Source: Clostridiales bacterium (GTDB lineage Bacteria > Bacillota > Clostridia > Christensenellales > Pumilibacteraceae). From it: 42,515 nucleotides of DNA. Position numbers and translations under genes: made by a program. The notes below the pieces were generated by a model. The model made no database searches, had not been told where the DNA came from, and saw only the letters and a list, made by a program, of their open reading frames with translations. Of the stretch, positions 41,363 through 42,515 are shown one piece after another. The stretch spans positions 1 to 42,515 of the forward strand of contig SVHU01000023.1 of assembly GCA_015055625.1 (NCBI GenBank), given 5' to 3'. Every line of letters begins with the position of its first letter. Position 1 is the first letter of the stretch.

Positions 41363-41439
41363 GGGCCTTTAGCTCAGTTGGTTAGAGCAGCCGGCTCATA
41401 ACCGGCTTGTCCGGGGTTCGAGCCCCTGAAGGCCCACCA
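41363..41439 (+). tRNA. tRNA with CAT anticodon (Ile2 or elongator Met)
   Basis: Acceptor GGGCCTT/AAGGCCC, anticodon loop CTCATAA, encoded CCA, 77 bases. G1-C72 rules out initiator tRNA. The CCTTTAGCTCAGTTGG body and the CGGCTCATAACCG arm resemble Bacillus tRNA-Ile2, which is decoded after lysidine modification by TilS, so Ile2 is more likely than Met. Confidence 0.9.
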
Positions 41440-41467
41440 AATTTTATATATATATTACCATTTTATT

Positions 41468-41544
41468 GGCCTGGTAGTTCAGTTGGTTAGAACGCTAGCC
41501 TGTCACGCTAGAGGTCGAGGGTTCGAGTCCCTTCCAGGTCGCCA
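41468..41544 (+). tRNA. tRNA-Asp (GTC)
   Basis: Acceptor GGCCTGG/CCAGGTC with a G-U pair, anticodon loop CTGTCAC, T arm GGGTTCGAGTCCC, encoded CCA. 77 bases. Confidence 0.95.
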
Positions 41545-41552
41545 TTTTTTTT

Positions 41553-41628
41553 GCCTCGATAGCTCAGTCGGTAGAGCAGGGGACTGAAAATCCCCGTGTC
41601 GGTGGTTCGAATCCGCCTCGAGGCACCA
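41553..41628 (+). tRNA. tRNA-Phe (GAA)
   Basis: Acceptor GCCTCGA/TCGAGGC, anticodon stem GGGGA/TCCCC with loop CTGAAAA, encoded CCA. 76 bases. Confidence 0.95.
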
Positions 41629-41635
41629 CCTTTTT

Positions 41636-41710
41636 GCTGGAGTAGCTCAACGGTAGAGCAGCTGATTTGTAATCAGCAGGCTGCGGGTTCAAATCCCATC
41701 TCCAGCTCCA
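41636..41710 (+). tRNA. tRNA-Thr (TGT)
   Basis: Acceptor GCTGGAG/CTCCAGC, anticodon loop TTTGTAA, T arm GCGGGTTCAAATCCC, encoded CCA. 75 bases. Confidence 0.95.
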
Positions 41711-41746
41711 CTTTGTTTACTACTCTTCGTAGTTAAGTTAATATAA

Positions 41747-41831
41747 GGACAGGTTCCCGAGTGGCCAAAGGGATCAGACTGTAAATCTGACAGCTCCGCT
41801 TTCGGTGGTTCGAATCCACCCCTGTCCACCA
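41747..41831 (+). tRNA. tRNA-Tyr (GTA)
   Basis: Class II tRNA with a long variable arm. Acceptor GGACAGG/CCTGTCC, anticodon loop CTGTAAA, encoded CCA. 85 bases. It is the last tRNA before the replication-protein region. Confidence 0.95.
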
Positions 41832-41902
41832 CAATCGGCAAAGTTTGAACACACGCTATATCTTTATAAACGGCGTTGCAGGCTTTGCCCAAAAAAGAGA
41901 AC

Positions 41903-41935
41903 AAGACAATGCGTAAAGCATTGTCTTTCTTTATT
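41903..41935 (+). terminator. Terminator of the tRNA operon
   Basis: AAGACAATGC (41903-41912) pairs perfectly with GCATTGTCTT (41918-41927), followed by TCTTTATT. It could also stop transcription of the convergent rep gene. Confidence 0.8.
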
Positions 41936-41961
41936 CCCCAACCCAAGCACCCACCCGAAGA

Positions 41962-42515
41962 TTAGAACGGCAGTTCGCTGTCGTCGTCAATCGGTATAAG
42001 CGTAGGTTTTGTTTGTAATTTCCCCGTAACTTTGTTTACGGGGATTTCTTTACTTTCGTCAAAATTATATACCGCCGTTATACGTCGGCAAAATGCGCCC
42101 CACGTTTTAGGCTCGTTTTGTTGTATGTTTGTATATTGTTCTTGTAAAGATAGATTTGACACGATATAAACCGTATCGTAACACGCTACGCGGTTGTAAT
42201 GTCTGCCCCGTATTCGTATAGGTTGCCCGTCCAAATAGTCCAAGACTTCGGATATTTTGAACGAACTACGGAACTCGTCAAGAAACAATATTTTTTCGCC
42301 GTTGTAATCGTCTATCCAACCAAATTCATAGTTAGTCGTTCTATATACGTCGTCGTAGCCGTGTTTCTTAAAGACGTAACTTGTTTTACCGCACCCAGCC
42401 GAGCCGTAAATATAGTAAACTTTCATATTACGAAATACACGCTTAAACTTGTTTTCTAAATGAGATTGTCTATATTCTTTCGCCCATTTCATAACCCGAA
42501 TAAAGCGGTTTCCGT
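41962..42515 (-). CDS. CRESS-type Rep, superfamily 3 helicase part (5' end outside window)
   Basis: The frame is open through the right edge, so the N-terminal HUH endonuclease domain, if present, is outside. What is visible (about 183 residues) is a Rep helicase: Walker A GSAGCGKTS, Walker B KILFLDEF, motif C TVYIVSNLS and an arginine-finger-like FCRRI. This matches Rep of CRESS DNA viruses and of related bacterial rolling-circle plasmids. The protein ends in IDDDSELPF, resembling the acidic tip of single-stranded DNA-binding protein. Codon choice looks more GC-rich than in the neighbours. It lies convergent to the tRNA cluster, 131 bases past tRNA-Tyr, suggesting an integrated element. Confidence 0.85.
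   Translation of the reverse strand, partial: GNRFIRVMKWAKEYRQSHLENKFKRVFRNMKVYYIYGSAGCGKTSYVFKKHGYDDVYRTTNYEFGWIDDYNGEKILFLDEFRSSFKISEVLDYLDGQPIRIRGRHYNRVACYDTVYIVSNLSLQEQYTNIQQNEPKTWGAFCRRITAVYNFDESKEIPVNKVTGKLQTKPTLIPIDDDSELPF

Noticed and set aside
41689..41946. Minus-strand open frame of 85 codons
   Set aside because: It runs antisense through tRNA-Thr and tRNA-Tyr; the GGFEPP-type stretch is a known false translation of tRNA genes.
1..42515. CRISPR arrays, insertion sequences and riboswitches
   Set aside because: I saw no regularly spaced repeats, no transposase and no leader with a recognisable riboswitch or T-box core.

Overview
The window is AT-rich, with densely packed genes on both strands, Shine-Dalgarno starts, intrinsic terminators and sporulation-type genes (YtfJ/GerW-like, SpoIVB, a Spo0A C-terminal domain, DacF-type carboxypeptidases). 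The fused IspH-S1 protein and the order scpA-scpB-DUF2953-ytfJ-dacF-rluB point to an anaerobic Bacillota of class Clostridia, probably gut-associated and uncultured. All names come from reading motifs and gene order by eye; no database search was possible.

Layout. (1) 1-4161: a secreted LamG/metallophosphoesterase protein, cut by the left edge, diverges from an AraC-type regulator; an M19 dipeptidase follows. (2) 4246-10761: housekeeping genes on the minus strand, namely a BaiN-like flavoprotein, cmk, plsC and ispH-S1, then a TIM-barrel sugar isomerase and the RluB-type pseudouridine synthase. (3) 10048-15166: one long minus-strand operon (inactive M50 homologue, scpA, scpB, DUF2953, ytfJ, dacF, rluB) behind a near-consensus promoter. 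(4) 15361-17472: a small operon with a stand-alone Spo0A C-terminal domain, a membrane protein and a second D,D-carboxypeptidase; a perfect 0A-box-like heptamer lies upstream. (5) 17760-27391: two glycyl-radical-enzyme modules, each facing its own related AraC regulator; the first also carries an activase and a GH2 glycosidase. (6) 27431-29934: SpoIVB and a TasA/CalY-like exported protein. (7) 30109-41009: a glycan-use region with a GH5-like hydrolase, two AraC regulators, an M20 peptidase, a GH32/43-like propeller protein, a histidine phosphatase, a GH2 beta-mannosidase, a TfoX-N protein and a PHP phosphoesterase. (8) 41276-41831: six tRNA genes (Pro, Ile2-or-Met, Asp, Phe, Thr, Tyr). (9) 41962 to the right edge: the helicase part of a CRESS/HUH-type replication initiator, probably from an integrated plasmid-like element.

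How the parts fit. The catabolic genes are built as repeated units: an AraC regulator with an N-terminal sugar-sensing-type domain next to, or divergent from, one or a few intracellular enzymes, with no transporter in the window. Five such regulators occur. The glycosidases lack signal peptides, so they probably act on imported oligosaccharides or glycosides.

The most unusual signals are: the Rep helicase with an SSB-like acidic C-terminal tip beside the tRNA cluster; the receiver-less Spo0A domain with a 0A-box-like site upstream; the paired glycyl radical enzymes with CxE active sites, an RVxGW radical loop and only one activase between them; the M50 homologue that has lost two of three HExxH residues; and an AraC gene whose promoter places transcription initiation at its own start codon.
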